Source: Anaerolineaceae bacterium (GTDB lineage Bacteria; Chloroflexota; Anaerolineae; Anaerolineales; Anaerolineaceae). From it: 64,000 bases of DNA. How positions within the stretch are numbered: the stretch's first letter is position 1; every line of letters starts with the position of its first letter. Made by a program: the position numbers and the translations under genes. The DNA is taken from positions 62,001 to 126,000 of the forward strand of contig JARKPB010000003.1 of assembly GCA_029975475.1 (NCBI GenBank). The letters are read 5' to 3'. Shown one piece after another: positions 35,463-44,882 of this stretch. Under the pieces are notes generated by a model. That model did not search any database and was not told the DNA's origin. It was given only the letters and a program-made list of their open reading frames with translations.

Positions 35463-35556
35463 GGGTATATTTTTCTCCTTGGAGAATAGAGTAGGACAAA
35501 CCAGCCCCCGCTACCGATTGTAGCACTTCTCCCGGCCGGTTCCACTCACCAGATGG

Positions 35557-35587
35557 ACAGGTTTACATAGGCACCTTGTAAACCTGT
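35557..35587. promoter_or_regulatory. Perfect 11-bp inverted repeat in a divergent promoter region
   Basis: ACAGGTTTACA (35557-35567) and TGTAAACCTGT (35577-35587) are exact reverse complements around a 9-base spacer. The right arm overlaps the -35 box of the kinase operon, an arrangement typical of a repressor site. No gene ends here, so it is not a terminator. The binding protein is unknown. Confidence 0.6.
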
Positions 35588-35604
35588 TTTGATATTTGTA
35601 TCAT
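35576..35604 (+). promoter_or_regulatory. Putative promoter of the hybrid kinase operon
   Basis: TTGTAA (35576-35581) and TATCAT (35599-35604) are spaced by 17 bases, about 42 bases before the kinase start at 35647. The boxes deviate from consensus at two and two positions. Confidence 0.5.
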
Positions 35605-35646
35605 AATTATGTCATCTTCTCGGCTGGCTCAGGGAATAGGAAGAAG

Positions 35647-36783
35647 ATGGAAAACGCAAAAACATCCCCCAGATTGCTGTTGATTGACGACGAGCCCAAC
35701 CTGTTAATTGGGCTGCGGGCCGTGATGCAAAAAGCGGGCTACCAGGTCCTGTCCGCCAGCAACGGCGCGGACGGGCTGCGCGCAGCCAGAGAGCAGCATC
35801 CCGACTTAATCATCTGCGATGTGATGATGCCGGCGCCGGACGGGTTTCAACTCAAAGAAATCCTGGCGGAAGACCCCGCCACCAGCGCCATTCCCTTCAT
35901 TTTCCTGACCGCCCGTTCTGGCAACACAGACCGCCTGAACGGGTTCCGCGGCGGCGCGGATGATTACATTACCAAGCCATTTAATGTGGATGAACTGTTA
36001 GCCCGGGTTGAAGCCGTGCTGCGCCGTACGCGAATCGCCCGCCAGCGCGCCGAACAGGAAGCCGAAGAGAAGCTGGAAGCATTACGCCGCAGCCTGTCAA
36101 CCCATCTCAGCCATGAAATGCGCACACCGTTGAGCATGGTGATCAGCACCCTGGAGCTGGCGTTGAAAGACAAATTCAGCCAGCACCCTGGCGACCAGAG
36201 CTGGTATCTTTCCACCGCGCTTTCTTCAGCCCAGCGCCTGCAGAACCTGACCGAAGATATGCTTTACCTGAACAGCATGGATCAGGGCACACTTTCGACT
36301 TTCCGCGAACAGATCGACCTGAATTATCACTTTAAGGAAGTCGTCCGCCGAACGGCGGAGCGCTACGCAGCCAGCGGCGTCCAATTACAAATGCAGATCG
36401 CTCCAGATGTGGTCATCCACGCTCCCAGGGCGGGTTTCATTTTAACCATCAGACATCTGGTGGAAAACGCCTTCAAATTCAGCCCGGCAAACGGCGCGGT
36501 TGAAATAAACCTGCAGGCAAACGGCGAGGGCGGCTGCAGGCTCACCCTTCAGGACCAGGGACCCGGAATTCCCCCGGATCTGCGGGAAAAGGTGTTTGAA
36601 CGCTATTTTCAGATTGAACAGGGCGACACGCGCAGTCATGACGGTCTGGGGCTGGGGTTAACCCTGGCGCGCGCCTTTGCCCGCAGCCTGGGCGGGGATG
36701 TTGAGATCGCGGACAGCTCAGAAGGTTGCCGCGTCCAGCTCATTCTGCCGCCGGCGCCGCTGGACTGGAAACCCGCCGCATGA
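35647..36783 (+). CDS. Hybrid protein: receiver domain fused to histidine kinase, 378 aa
   Basis: The start at 35647 has AGGAAGA before the ATG, and an earlier in-frame codon at 35596 lies inside the promoter. Receiver domain (residues 8-125): IDDE acidic pair, phospho-acceptor Asp58 in CDVMMP, Lys110 in TKPF. The HisKA helix has LSHEMRTPL (His156), followed by HATPase with NAFKF, DQGPGIP and GLGLGLTLA. No membrane segment. A receiver placed before the kinase core suggests that phosphorylation by another kinase controls this one. Its stop overlaps the next kinase by four bases (ATGA), so the second kinase may be its phosphodonor. Confidence 0.92.
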   Translation: MENAKTSPRLLLIDDEPNLLIGLRAVMQKAGYQVLSASNGADGLRAAREQHPDLIICDVMMPAPDGFQLKEILAEDPATSAIPFIFLTARSGNTDRLNGFRGGADDYITKPFNVDELLARVEAVLRRTRIARQRAEQEAEEKLEALRRSLSTHLSHEMRTPLSMVISTLELALKDKFSQHPGDQSWYLSTALSSAQRLQNLTEDMLYLNSMDQGTLSTFREQIDLNYHFKEVVRRTAERYAASGVQLQMQIAPDVVIHAPRAGFILTIRHLVENAFKFSPANGAVEINLQANGEGGCRLTLQDQGPGIPPDLREKVFERYFQIEQGDTRSHDGLGLGLTLARAFARSLGGDVEIADSSEGCRVQLILPPAPLDWKPAA

Positions 36784-39473
36784 ATCTGCCTGACAGTGTC
36801 TTTGAGTCTTTTTTTCGCGGGCTGGCTGACGCTGTATTGATTTATGATGAACAGCTAACCATCCAGTATGCCAACGCGGCTGTGCGCCAGCTGACCGGGT
36901 TGGACAGCCAGGCCCTGCCCGGGAAACCAGCTTCCACCGTTCTGCCAGCCTACCTGTTGGAACTCACCGCTAACCGTCAGACCACCGGGACCCTCTCCCT
37001 GAGCCGCCGGATGGAGTTCAACCTGCTGCGCGAAGACGGTAGCGAAATCACCGTTGAAGTCAGTTTTGTCCGCATCGAGGTTGACGACCGCCTGCATTTC
37101 GCGGCTGTGATGCGCGACATCACCAAACGCAAGAAATACGAAGCATCGCTGGAAGGATCCGAAGCCGAACTGAAAGCCCTCTTCGCTGCCATCACTGACA
37201 CGGTGGCGGTACTCGACCGCGACGGCAGATATATCAAAATCGCCCCCACGCGCCCGCTGACACCGCTGCGCCTCTCCAACCAGATTGTGGGGATGTCTGT
37301 TCGGGATCTCTATCCGCCAGAGGTCGCCCGCGCGTTTCTGGATACAATCCGGCAAACGCTGGAAAGCAAGCGGCCGGGAAATCTGGAATACGAGTTAGAA
37401 ATCGCGCGCGAACGCCACACCTTCAGCGCGACGGTTTCTCCGCTTACCGCTGACAGTGTCTACTGGGTAGCGCGCGATATCACCGAACGCCGCCGCGCGG
37501 AAGACGCGCTGCTGCTGCGCCAGTCGCAGATGGAAACGCTGATCAATTCCCTGCCCGCGCTGGTGTATATGAAAGACCTGAGCGGCCGCTATATCGTTGT
37601 CAACGAACTGTACAGTAAGTTTCTGGGAAAAAAACCTTCGCAGCTTGCCGGAAAAACCGACTTCGATATTCTGACGTCACCGCAGGCTGAAAGGCTGGCA
37701 GCAGAAGATCAACTGGTGATTCAGACCGGCAAACCGCTCTACGTTGGCGAGCAGGAAGCCCGGTTCAACGGGCAGACGACCGCGCTGGCCACCCGAAAAG
37801 TACCCATCAAGAACGGGCAGGGAGAGGTGATCGGGATCATCGGACTTTCCCAGGATGTTACCGAACTAAAAGAGGCGCAGACCAGGCTGCAAGAAATCCT
37901 CGAACTGCAGAACATGATCATGAACCTCTCGACCCGCTTCATCAACCTTCCGGTTGAGAATACAGATCTTGAAGTGCAGCAATCCCTGGCGGCGTTGGGA
38001 GAATTTCTTAAAGTCGACCGCGCCAGCCTGGTGCAGTACAACCTGGCTGAAGCAAGCCTGACCAATACGCATGAATGGTGCCGCCCTGGAACGGACTCCC
38101 AGCGAGAAAGGTACCACCGTCTGCCGTTGAACCGCCTGACCTGGTGGGTCCAGCAGATTCAAGAAGGCAATTTTATTCATTTGCAAAGCCTTGAAGATAT
38201 TCCCCCGGGAGAAGGCGATCATGTGCGCCACTTTTTAGAAGACCAGGGCGTTTGTTCCATCGCGGCCGTTCCGCTGCGTTTTGGCGGTATGGTCAGCGGG
38301 TTTCTGAGCCTGGAAACCCGGCAGGAACAGACGCATTGGTCTGGCGAAAAAATCGCCCTGTTAAAAATCAGCGCGGATATTATCGCCAACGCCCTCGAAA
38401 GGATGCGCACCGATGAGCAGCTCCGGCGCAGCGAAGCCCGCAACCGCGCTTTGCTGCAAACCATCCCGGACAGCATGCTGCGTCTGAACCGCTCGGGCGA
38501 TATTCTTGATTTCGCCGCCGGGGACCTGCCCGGCCCGGGCTGGCTGGAACAGGGCTTGAAGCCGGGCGCCAGCCTGGCCCGCCTGCTGCCGGTTCAAACC
38601 GCGCGCAGCCTGCTGGAGCGCATCCAGACCGCGCTGACCACCCGCCAGATGCAGACGATGGAATTTCAGCTGGATGACGGCAGCACCAGCACGTATTACG
38701 AAGCCCGCCTGATCATCTCCGGGGAAGAAGAAGTGACAGCGATTATTCGCAACGTCAGCGAACGGGCGCGTCTGGAACAGATGAAATCCGACTTTATTAA
38801 CCGCGCAACCCACGAGCTGCGCACGCCCATCACCACATCGCTGCTGATGATTAACCTGCTGGAAAGCGCGTCCAGCCCGGCCGAAATCAGTCAGTACACT
38901 GCGATTCTGAAAAATGAAATCGAGCGGCAGCGCCTACTGGTTGAAGATTTGCTGACCGTCGCCAAACTGGATAATAATGCCTACGAAATGAGCGACCGGC
39001 CGGTTCAACCAGAAATTATCCTGGCCGGGGTGATCGCCAGCGAAAAAGTCGTGGCGGATTCCCGCCAGGTGCAGCTGGAAGCCCGGGTGCAGGGTCCGCT
39101 GCCGCTGGTGATGGGAGATGAACGCGCCCTGCAGCAGGTATTCACCAATCTGATTGACAACGCGGTAAAATTCACCCCTCCGGGCGGAAAGGTTCAGATT
39201 GAGGCGCAAACAGAGGGCGCTCAACTACTGATTAAGGTTCAGGACACCGGAATCGGAATCCCTCCGGAAGACATCCCCAACCTGTTTACCCGCTTCTTCC
39301 GCGCCAGCAACGCCCGCAGCCGGGAAGTTCCCGGCACAGGAATTGGTCTGTATATTGTCAAATCGATTGTGGAAAAAATGGGCGGTCAGATCAGCGTCGC
39401 AAGCCAGCTCGAACAGGGAACAACCTTTTCAATCAGGCTGCCGCACCTTGGAGGGAGCCGCCAGGAGAATTAA
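36780..39473 (+). CDS. Cytoplasmic multi-PAS/GAF sensor histidine kinase, 897 aa
   Basis: The start overlaps the preceding stop (ATGA). Three PAS modules occupy residues 5-375, with exits such as MRDITKRKKYE and ARDITERRRAE. A GAF domain (about 390-545), a further PAS-like segment (about 560-650), HisKA with ATHELRTPIT (His678) and a HATPase domain with NLIDNAVKF, DTGIGIP and GTGIGLYIV follow. No membrane helix is visible, so the signal is intracellular. The second PAS (about residues 140-240) contains a region ending in a degenerate exit. The pair of kinases forms a short phosphorelay candidate. A classical output regulator with a DNA-binding domain is not adjacent. Confidence 0.92.
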   Translation: MNLPDSVFESFFRGLADAVLIYDEQLTIQYANAAVRQLTGLDSQALPGKPASTVLPAYLLELTANRQTTGTLSLSRRMEFNLLREDGSEITVEVSFVRIEVDDRLHFAAVMRDITKRKKYEASLEGSEAELKALFAAITDTVAVLDRDGRYIKIAPTRPLTPLRLSNQIVGMSVRDLYPPEVARAFLDTIRQTLESKRPGNLEYELEIARERHTFSATVSPLTADSVYWVARDITERRRAEDALLLRQSQMETLINSLPALVYMKDLSGRYIVVNELYSKFLGKKPSQLAGKTDFDILTSPQAERLAAEDQLVIQTGKPLYVGEQEARFNGQTTALATRKVPIKNGQGEVIGIIGLSQDVTELKEAQTRLQEILELQNMIMNLSTRFINLPVENTDLEVQQSLAALGEFLKVDRASLVQYNLAEASLTNTHEWCRPGTDSQRERYHRLPLNRLTWWVQQIQEGNFIHLQSLEDIPPGEGDHVRHFLEDQGVCSIAAVPLRFGGMVSGFLSLETRQEQTHWSGEKIALLKISADIIANALERMRTDEQLRRSEARNRALLQTIPDSMLRLNRSGDILDFAAGDLPGPGWLEQGLKPGASLARLLPVQTARSLLERIQTALTTRQMQTMEFQLDDGSTSTYYEARLIISGEEEVTAIIRNVSERARLEQMKSDFINRATHELRTPITTSLLMINLLESASSPAEISQYTAILKNEIERQRLLVEDLLTVAKLDNNAYEMSDRPVQPEIILAGVIASEKVVADSRQVQLEARVQGPLPLVMGDERALQQVFTNLIDNAVKFTPPGGKVQIEAQTEGAQLLIKVQDTGIGIPPEDIPNLFTRFFRASNARSREVPGTGIGLYIVKSIVEKMGGQISVASQLEQGTTFSIRLPHLGGSRQEN

Positions 39474-39548
39474 CGCGGGCGGTACGCCCTGCTAAATTAA
39501 ACACTGCCAGAATGCCGCAGTCGGCCGGTCTGACAGCGTTCGGCTGAT

Positions 39549-40454
39549 TTAGACTTTGACTGAAACCGGCGGTTTAAGCAGGACCATTTTGCCCAGGATC
39601 CCCGGAAGCATCGCCAGCTTCTTCAACCCACTGGTATGGGCGCGGTGGTGGAAGACATCATATTCCAGGGCGACAATTTCATTTAATATCTCCCGGTACA
39701 GTAAAGCTGCCGCGCCAACCGCCACGCGCGCGCCACGGCTGAGCAAAGCGATGCCCGGGAGGGCAATTTCATACAGCCGGTAAGCGCGCTGCATCTCAAA
39801 GCGCAATAACGCCTTGAAAGATTCATCCAGACGGTGATTGAGGATATCCTGCAGACTGAGGCCAAAACGCTCCAGATCTTCCAGCGGCAAATAAACCCGC
39901 CCGTTGCGCGCATCCTCACCCACATCTCGCAGGATGTTGGTCAGCTGCAGGGCGATACCCAGGGTAACGGCAAACGGCGCCGCCTGTTCAAAAGCAACCC
40001 CATCTGCCAGACCAATAATGGGGATGGAGAGAAGACCAACCGTGGAAGCCACCAGGTAACAATAGCGCTCCAGTTCCTGCCAGGTGGCGTAGGGCTGGAA
40101 ATTGATATCAGCCAGAATGCCGTCCAGCAGTTCCTGTTCATATCGGCGGTCAACATTAAACCGCTCCCGGCAGGCAACCCAGGCGTACAACACAGCATCG
40201 TTCTGCCGGTCGAGCGGCTGATTAACCTGTTGCCGCCAGGCTTCCAGATCGCCAGCACTGGCGCCCTGCCGGTCCACCAGGTCGTCACTGGCGCGGCAAA
40301 AACCGTAGAGCGCGCGGATGGCGCGGCGCTGATGCAAATTGAGCAGTTGAGTGGCGAAGAAAAAGGTTTTCGAACTTTCTCGAATGATGGTTTCAACCTT
40401 TTTCTGAGCAATTTCACCGGTCATCGCGATCATGGTTGCTGCCTGGGCGGTCAT
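39549..40454 (-). CDS. crtB: Phytoene/squalene synthase family protein (CrtB-like)
   Basis: It joins two prenyl diphosphates head to head, giving phytoene from geranylgeranyl diphosphate. Both aspartate-rich magnesium sites are present: RASDDLVD (near residue 55) and LRDVGEDARNGRVYLP. The FCRASDD and YCYLVASTVG blocks are typical of phytoene synthases. 301 residues is standard. It follows crtI by about 70 bases on the same strand. Squalene or diapophytoene synthase activity is possible, but the adjacent CrtI-like desaturase favours carotenoid synthesis. Confidence 0.92.
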   Translation of the reverse strand: MTAQAATMIAMTGEIAQKKVETIIRESSKTFFFATQLLNLHQRRAIRALYGFCRASDDLVDRQGASAGDLEAWRQQVNQPLDRQNDAVLYAWVACRERFNVDRRYEQELLDGILADINFQPYATWQELERYCYLVASTVGLLSIPIIGLADGVAFEQAAPFAVTLGIALQLTNILRDVGEDARNGRVYLPLEDLERFGLSLQDILNHRLDESFKALLRFEMQRAYRLYEIALPGIALLSRGARVAVGAAALLYREILNEIVALEYDVFHHRAHTSGLKKLAMLPGILGKMVLLKPPVSVKV

Positions 40455-40523
40455 GGTCTCTTACTCCTTACCAGTAAATGCACCGATATGATAGATAACC
40501 CGCTCAATCCCGCCTGGTTCCGC

Positions 40524-42005
40524 TCAGGCGGCCTGAGCGATTAACCGATCGGTAATGATTGAGGATGACAATACCCCCGGCAAACCAGCTCCGGGATGGG
40601 TGCCGGCGCCGACAAAATATAAATTCTCGAATTCTTCCGAACGGTTATGAGGCCTGAACCAGGCGCTCTGGCGCAGAATGGGCTGCACGGAAAAAGCCGC
40701 GCCTTTGTAACTGTTGAGCGTGTTCTGAAAATGCAGCGGATCAATGTAATGCTCCGCCACGATATTGGCCCGCAGGTCCGGCAGGTAATTCTCTTCCAAA
40801 AATAGCAAGATTTTATCCCGATAGGGGCGCGCCATCTTGGTCCAGTCCACTTTGGCGTCCAGGTGCGGTACCGGGGAGAGGACGTAAAAAGTTTCGCAGC
40901 CCGCCGGCGCCATGGATGGATCGGTAAGAGTGGGCATGTGCAAGTAGAGGGAAAAATCCTCTGCCAGCACTTTTTTATTGAAAATGTCATCGAGCAAGGG
41001 CTTGTAGCGCGGCGACAGGATGATGTTGTGATGCGCCAGTTTGCTGTCTTTGTATTCTTTTCGCGTGCCAAAATAGAGCACAAACAGCGACATGGAATAC
41101 TTGTACTGATCGATGCGCCAGTTGGTAAATTGTCGGCGGTGGCGTTCATTGATCAGATACCGGTATGTCCAGGCCACATCGGCGTTTGAGACGACAAAAT
41201 CCGCGGGTAAGACGCTGCCGTCCGCCAGCCGTACCCCGGTTACCCGGCGGTTCTGGATGACAATTTCAGAGACTTCGGTGGAAAGGCGAATTTTTCCGCC
41301 CAGCTCTGCGAAAACTTTCACCAGCGCATCCACAATCGCGCCGGTACCGCCCACAGCGTAATGGACGCCCCATTCGCGCTCCAGGTAATGAATCATCGCG
41401 TAGATGCTGGTGGTATCGAATGGGTTGCCGCCCACCAGCAGGGGGTGAAATGAAAAGATCTGACGCAGAAAATCATCCTGAACAAACTGGGACACATACT
41501 GGTACACGCTCTTGTAGGATTGCAGCCGGATTAAGTCCGGGGCGATCTTGAGCATGTCGGTGAAGTGCAGAAAAGGTTGATCAGCCAGTTCCACAAATCC
41601 CTTTTGAAAGATCGCCCGGGTGGTGGCGATAAAGCGTTCGTAATTGGCCTTGTCAGCCGGGTTAATGCGGCCAATCTCGTTTAATATGAAGTCGTGATCA
41701 TTGTTGTAATCAAATTTGCGGCCGGTGTGGTCAAATATGCGGTAAAAAGGATTGACCGGCACAAACTGGATATAATCCTCGCGTTTTCTTCCCGCAGCGG
41801 CAAAGATATCATCGAACATGAATGGAGCGGTGATCACCGTGGGACCGCCGTCAAATTTGAAACCGTTGATCTCGTAGAGATACCCGCGCCCTCCCGCTTT
41901 ATCGCGCTTTTCGATGATCTCGACGTCAAATCCGCGCGCTGCCAGGCGCACGGCCGCCCCCAGACCGCCAAACCCGCTGCCGATGATGATGACTTTTTTT
42001 GCCAT
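40524..42005 (-). CDS. crtI: Phytoene desaturase (CrtI-like)
   Basis: The start at 42005 ([14 protein letters not shown]) has AAGGA upstream, and a longer frame would extend into the promoter. The FAD-binding [16 protein letters not shown] is at residues 5-20, followed by a GG doublet region, and [14 protein letters not shown] at the C-terminus is the CrtI signature. 493 residues matches the family. It introduces double bonds into phytoene at the membrane surface. The promoter region contains a CarH-like operator, so light induction through B12 is likely. Related carotene isomerases or ketolases share the fold; the C-terminal motif and crtB neighbour favour desaturase. Confidence 0.93.
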   Translation of the reverse strand: MAKKVIIIGSGFGGLGAAVRLAARGFDVEIIEKRDKAGGRGYLYEINGFKFDGGPTVITAPFMFDDIFAAAGRKREDYIQFVPVNPFYRIFDHTGRKFDYNNDHDFILNEIGRINPADKANYERFIATTRAIFQKGFVELADQPFLHFTDMLKIAPDLIRLQSYKSVYQYVSQFVQDDFLRQIFSFHPLLVGGNPFDTTSIYAMIHYLEREWGVHYAVGGTGAIVDALVKVFAELGGKIRLSTEVSEIVIQNRRVTGVRLADGSVLPADFVVSNADVAWTYRYLINERHRRQFTNWRIDQYKYSMSLFVLYFGTRKEYKDSKLAHHNIILSPRYKPLLDDIFNKKVLAEDFSLYLHMPTLTDPSMAPAGCETFYVLSPVPHLDAKVDWTKMARPYRDKILLFLEENYLPDLRANIVAEHYIDPLHFQNTLNSYKGAAFSVQPILRQSAWFRPHNRSEEFENLYFVGAGTHPGAGLPGVLSSSIITDRLIAQAA

Positions 42006-42075
42006 ACCCAATCCTTTACTGCCTGGTAATATTGTGAATGATTTAATTCTGACCAATATCTAACTATATCTAACT

Positions 42076-42103
42076 ATTGTATGCTTGTAACGATTTTGTA
42101 CAA
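42076..42103 (-). promoter_or_regulatory. crtI promoter with CarH-like operator (11-base repeats)
   Basis: On the minus strand TTGTAC (42103-42098) and TACAAT (42081-42076) are spaced by 16 bases. Three TACA tetramers are found here (plus-strand TGTA at 42097-42100, 42086-42089 and 42078-42081), the first two exactly 11 bases apart. CarH tetramers bind near-repeats with this period and cover the -35 region in the dark. Confidence 0.6.
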
Positions 42104-42115
42104 TCCCTTCCGCGG

Positions 42116-42565
42116 TTATTCTTTTAGAGGCGCCAACCGACCGATCACCAAACGGCGGTAAATAAACATCCAGCGCAGGGTGAATGGGTTAAAGAGCAGC
42201 CGGGTCAGCCAACCTCTCGGGCCGGCGTGATGGCGGTATTCGATTCGGTCGGTCAGCCTGGTGCCACCTCCAGACGGCTCGTAGCGGTGGTGATGAACCC
42301 ATTCCGCCAGCGGACCGCTGATCTGGCGGTCGGTGAACCCGGTTTCAAGGTCCACCTGCTCGTGGCGTGCCTGCCAGCGCAGGGGAATCGGGCCAAACCA
42401 CATGGTGAAATCAGCCAACGATCCATCCGCCAGAGGCTCGAACCGGTGAACCTGCACAAAAACCGGCGGCGGGGTCAACCGTCGCAGGGCATCGCTGGAC
42501 TGGTGAAATCTCGCCACTGCCGGATGCGGGCTGTTGACCAGATAAGTAACCTCAAAGCGCGCCAT
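42116..42565 (-). CDS. SRPBCC-superfamily protein, 149 aa
   Basis: This small START/Bet v 1-like protein begins FEVTYLVNSPHPAVARFH and has the typical DLETGFTDRQISGPLAEWVHHHRYEP and GTRLTDRIEYR strands. It ends in a long helix with LLFNPFTLRWMFIYRRL. The fold forms a hydrophobic pocket. In many bacteria such proteins accompany carotenoid genes, where they may carry or shape lipids, though no enzymatic role is proven. A good ribosome site (GGGAG) precedes the ATG. It lies nine bases after the MFS gene and upstream of the crtI promoter, so it belongs to the regulator-transporter operon. Confidence 0.8.
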   Translation of the reverse strand: MARFEVTYLVNSPHPAVARFHQSSDALRRLTPPPVFVQVHRFEPLADGSLADFTMWFGPIPLRWQARHEQVDLETGFTDRQISGPLAEWVHHHRYEPSGGGTRLTDRIEYRHHAGPRGWLTRLLFNPFTLRWMFIYRRLVIGRLAPLKE

Positions 42566-42574
42566 CTCCCGTCC

Positions 42575-43777
42575 TCAAACAACCTGTCGGGCAGCCGCCG
42601 GCAGACCTTCCGCCTGGACATTCCGGCGAATGTACCAGGCAAGGTAAATCAGCAGCAGCGCGCTGAAAATTCCAGGCCCAGAAGTGGTCACCGTATCCAG
42701 CAGCAGACCGCCGATCGAAGGCGCAATCACGCGGGTCAGACTCTCGACCGAAGAAGAAAGCCCCAGGGTGCCGCCGATTTCTACCGGCGTTACCGACTTG
42801 GTCAGGGCAGCGTTCAGGATCGTGTTCAGAGTCCCGCCGGCCACCGCGATCGGAATCAGGTCAAACAATAAAAACCACACCGAAGGGGAGAATGCCCACA
42901 TCAGCAAGCCCAGAGCCATCACTACCGTTGACCAGAGAATGATCTGGCGGTCGCTGAAACGGCGGGTTAACCGGCCCACGATTAAACCCTGAGTAAGCGC
43001 GGAAAGGAAACCGACATAGGCAAGGATATATCCGGTCTGGGTGGAATCGAGCAGGAAACGCTGCAGCGCGTAAAGCGTGAAAACACCCTGAAACATTGAA
43101 AAAGCCAGGCCGAAGAAAAAGCGCGTGTGAAGCAATGGGCCGACTTTTGGGCGCCGCAGAGCCTGCATCAAAGCCGTGAAATTAAAAGCCGGACGGGGCA
43201 AACTGGCCAGCTGCTGCCGCCGCTCGGCGGTCATGGATTCCGGCAGCCAGAAAAGGACCAGAATCAGGTTCGCCATTCCCAGCCCGGCGGCCAGCAAAGC
43301 GGGCACATAAAAGCCGAACTGGCTCAGTATCCCACCGGCGGCCGGGCCGATGATAAAGCCGAGGCCAAAGGCTGCGCCGATCATCCCCAGCCCCTTGGCG
43401 CGGTTATTTTCATCGGTTACATCGGTAATGTACGCCTGAGCTACACTGATATTCCCGCCGGTAAATCCAGCCAGCAAACGGGCCAAAAAGAGCATCCATA
43501 AACTGTTGGCAGCGGCCAGGATCAAGAAACCGATGATATTCCCGGCGATCGAGATGATCAGCACCGGGCGCCGCCCGTATTGATCCGAAAGCCTGCCCAG
43601 CAGGGGAGCGCTGATCATCTGCGCGGCCGCATACACAGCCACCAGCAGCCCCACAGCCAGCGAAGAAGCGCCAAAAGTTTCGGCATAATACGGCAGCAAC
43701 GGCAGTATCAGGCTGAAACCCAGCAGGTCAATAAATACAACTAAAAAAATGGATAGTAATCGTTTTTGTTGGTTCAT
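42575..43777 (-). CDS. MFS transporter, DHA1/TetA-like, 400 aa
   Basis: Twelve membrane helices are predicted. The antiporter motif A is GRLSDQYGRRPVL after helix 2, and helix 5 carries GFIIGPAAGG (motif C of drug/H+ antiporters). The start shares four bases with the stop of the upstream regulator gene. The cargo is unknown. It could export a drug-like compound or a pigment precursor. Its coupling to a CarH-type regulator suggests light- or B12-controlled expression, and transport of a carotenoid-related or photo-oxidised compound is possible but speculative. Confidence 0.88.
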   Translation of the reverse strand: MNQQKRLLSIFLVVFIDLLGFSLILPLLPYYAETFGASSLAVGLLVAVYAAAQMISAPLLGRLSDQYGRRPVLIISIAGNIIGFLILAAANSLWMLFLARLLAGFTGGNISVAQAYITDVTDENNRAKGLGMIGAAFGLGFIIGPAAGGILSQFGFYVPALLAAGLGMANLILVLFWLPESMTAERRQQLASLPRPAFNFTALMQALRRPKVGPLLHTRFFFGLAFSMFQGVFTLYALQRFLLDSTQTGYILAYVGFLSALTQGLIVGRLTRRFSDRQIILWSTVVMALGLLMWAFSPSVWFLLFDLIPIAVAGGTLNTILNAALTKSVTPVEIGGTLGLSSSVESLTRVIAPSIGGLLLDTVTTSGPGIFSALLLIYLAWYIRRNVQAEGLPAAARQVV

Positions 43778-44739
43778 TTTTCGCTCAAAGGATATTCAAG
43801 GATGCGTTTTTCGATCATCTCTACTGCTTTAGAAGGCGAACTGGCGATCCGTTCGACCGGCAATGCCCGCAATGGCTGATCCCCTTCAAAGCCCTGACCG
43901 CCAACAACCACGATCGGACGGGGCGGTTCAAAATTTTCCAGCGCTTCAACCAGCTGTTCTTCCAGCGCGCGGGCTGACTCCGGCCGGGTAGCAGTGAACA
44001 TCAGCAATTTCGGGCGAATCGGCTTTAACGCTTCTTCCAGGCGATCCAGCTTCAGGTCAGGTCCCAGGTACTTCACATCCCAGCCGCGCCAGCGCAGCAT
44101 GACCACCAGCATTAATATCCCGATCTGGTGCATTTCTCCGGGGGCGCAGGCGGCCACGATCGTTCCCGGGCGAGAAGGCGGCGCAGAGTTCGCCAGCATG
44201 CTCATCAGATGCTGCATGCAGAACTGAGTGGCGAAATGTTCGACCGCAATGGGCAGCCTGCCCTGGTGCCACAAATCGCCGACTTCCACCAGGCTGGGCT
44301 GAAGCAGATCCTGCAGAACTTCATCCACCGGGTAAAGCGAAAATGCTCGCCGCAGCGCTTCCGCGGCGGTCTGATCGTTCATCGTCAGCAGCGCCTCTTT
44401 AAATTGCCCCGCCAGGTTTTCAAGGGAGACAGGTTTATCCAGCGCGGGGGCGACCATCACATTGGCGGGGTCAATTCCGTTGGATTTTAACTCCGCCAGA
44501 TATTCAACCGCCCGGCTGATGCTCATGCCGGCGTCCAGCTGCGACTTCAACCAGCGCAGGGTGCGCAGGTCGTACTCAGAGTAAAGGCGGTAACCCTGAT
44601 CGCCGCGGCGGGGGGTTGGCAGTCCGTAACGCCGCTCCCAGGCGCGCAGGGTAACCGGCAGTAAGCCAACCAGCCGCGATACAGCCTTGATGTTATAAAC
44701 AGGCAGGTGATGATTCTTCACCGCATTTTGGTCTTCCAT
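43774..44739 (-). CDS. CarH/LitR-type MerR regulator with B12-binding domain, 321 aa
   Basis: The MerR winged helix (residues 14-85) has VTLRAWERRYGLPTPRR and GYRLYSEYDLRTLRWL. A linker leads to the cobalamin-binding half (about 105-315). The adenosylcobalamin-capping motif W-x9-EH is complete: Trp157, Glu167, His168. The lower axial ligand is His204 in GEMHQIG. In CarH proteins, adenosylcobalamin makes a dark tetramer on DNA, and light breaks the Co-C bond, releasing the operator. It sits in the carotenoid island next to a paralogue and upstream of the MFS gene. All key residues are present, so light sensing is likely. Confidence 0.92.
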   Translation of the reverse strand: MEDQNAVKNHHLPVYNIKAVSRLVGLLPVTLRAWERRYGLPTPRRGDQGYRLYSEYDLRTLRWLKSQLDAGMSISRAVEYLAELKSNGIDPANVMVAPALDKPVSLENLAGQFKEALLTMNDQTAAEALRRAFSLYPVDEVLQDLLQPSLVEVGDLWHQGRLPIAVEHFATQFCMQHLMSMLANSAPPSRPGTIVAACAPGEMHQIGILMLVVMLRWRGWDVKYLGPDLKLDRLEEALKPIRPKLLMFTATRPESARALEEQLVEALENFEPPRPIVVVGGQGFEGDQPLRALPVERIASSPSKAVEMIEKRILEYPLSEK

Positions 44740-44813
44740 TTTTCACCACTCGTATAAACCACAAAATTGATCTTTCTTAAGATTAATCCCAGTCCGCATA
44801 TCGCGCCATTATT

Positions 44814-44828
44814 TGTACAATCTTTGTC
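44814..44828 (-). promoter_or_regulatory. CarH-like repeat pair upstream of the first regulator gene
   Basis: Plus-strand TGTA (44814-44817) and TGTC (44825-44828), TACA and GACA on the minus strand, are exactly 11 bases apart, about 75-90 bases upstream of the start at 44739. TTGTACA contains one of the two. The same spacing recurs upstream of crtI and of the second regulator. Confidence 0.5.
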
Positions 44829-44882
44829 TAATTAAGAATTCCCGGCGCAAGACCGGGAATTCGCACATGAATAGACCGCGGA

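Noticed and set aside
35557-35587. Intrinsic terminator (11-bp stem followed by TTTT)
   Set aside because: No plus-strand gene ends upstream; both flanking genes start away from it. Operator fits better.
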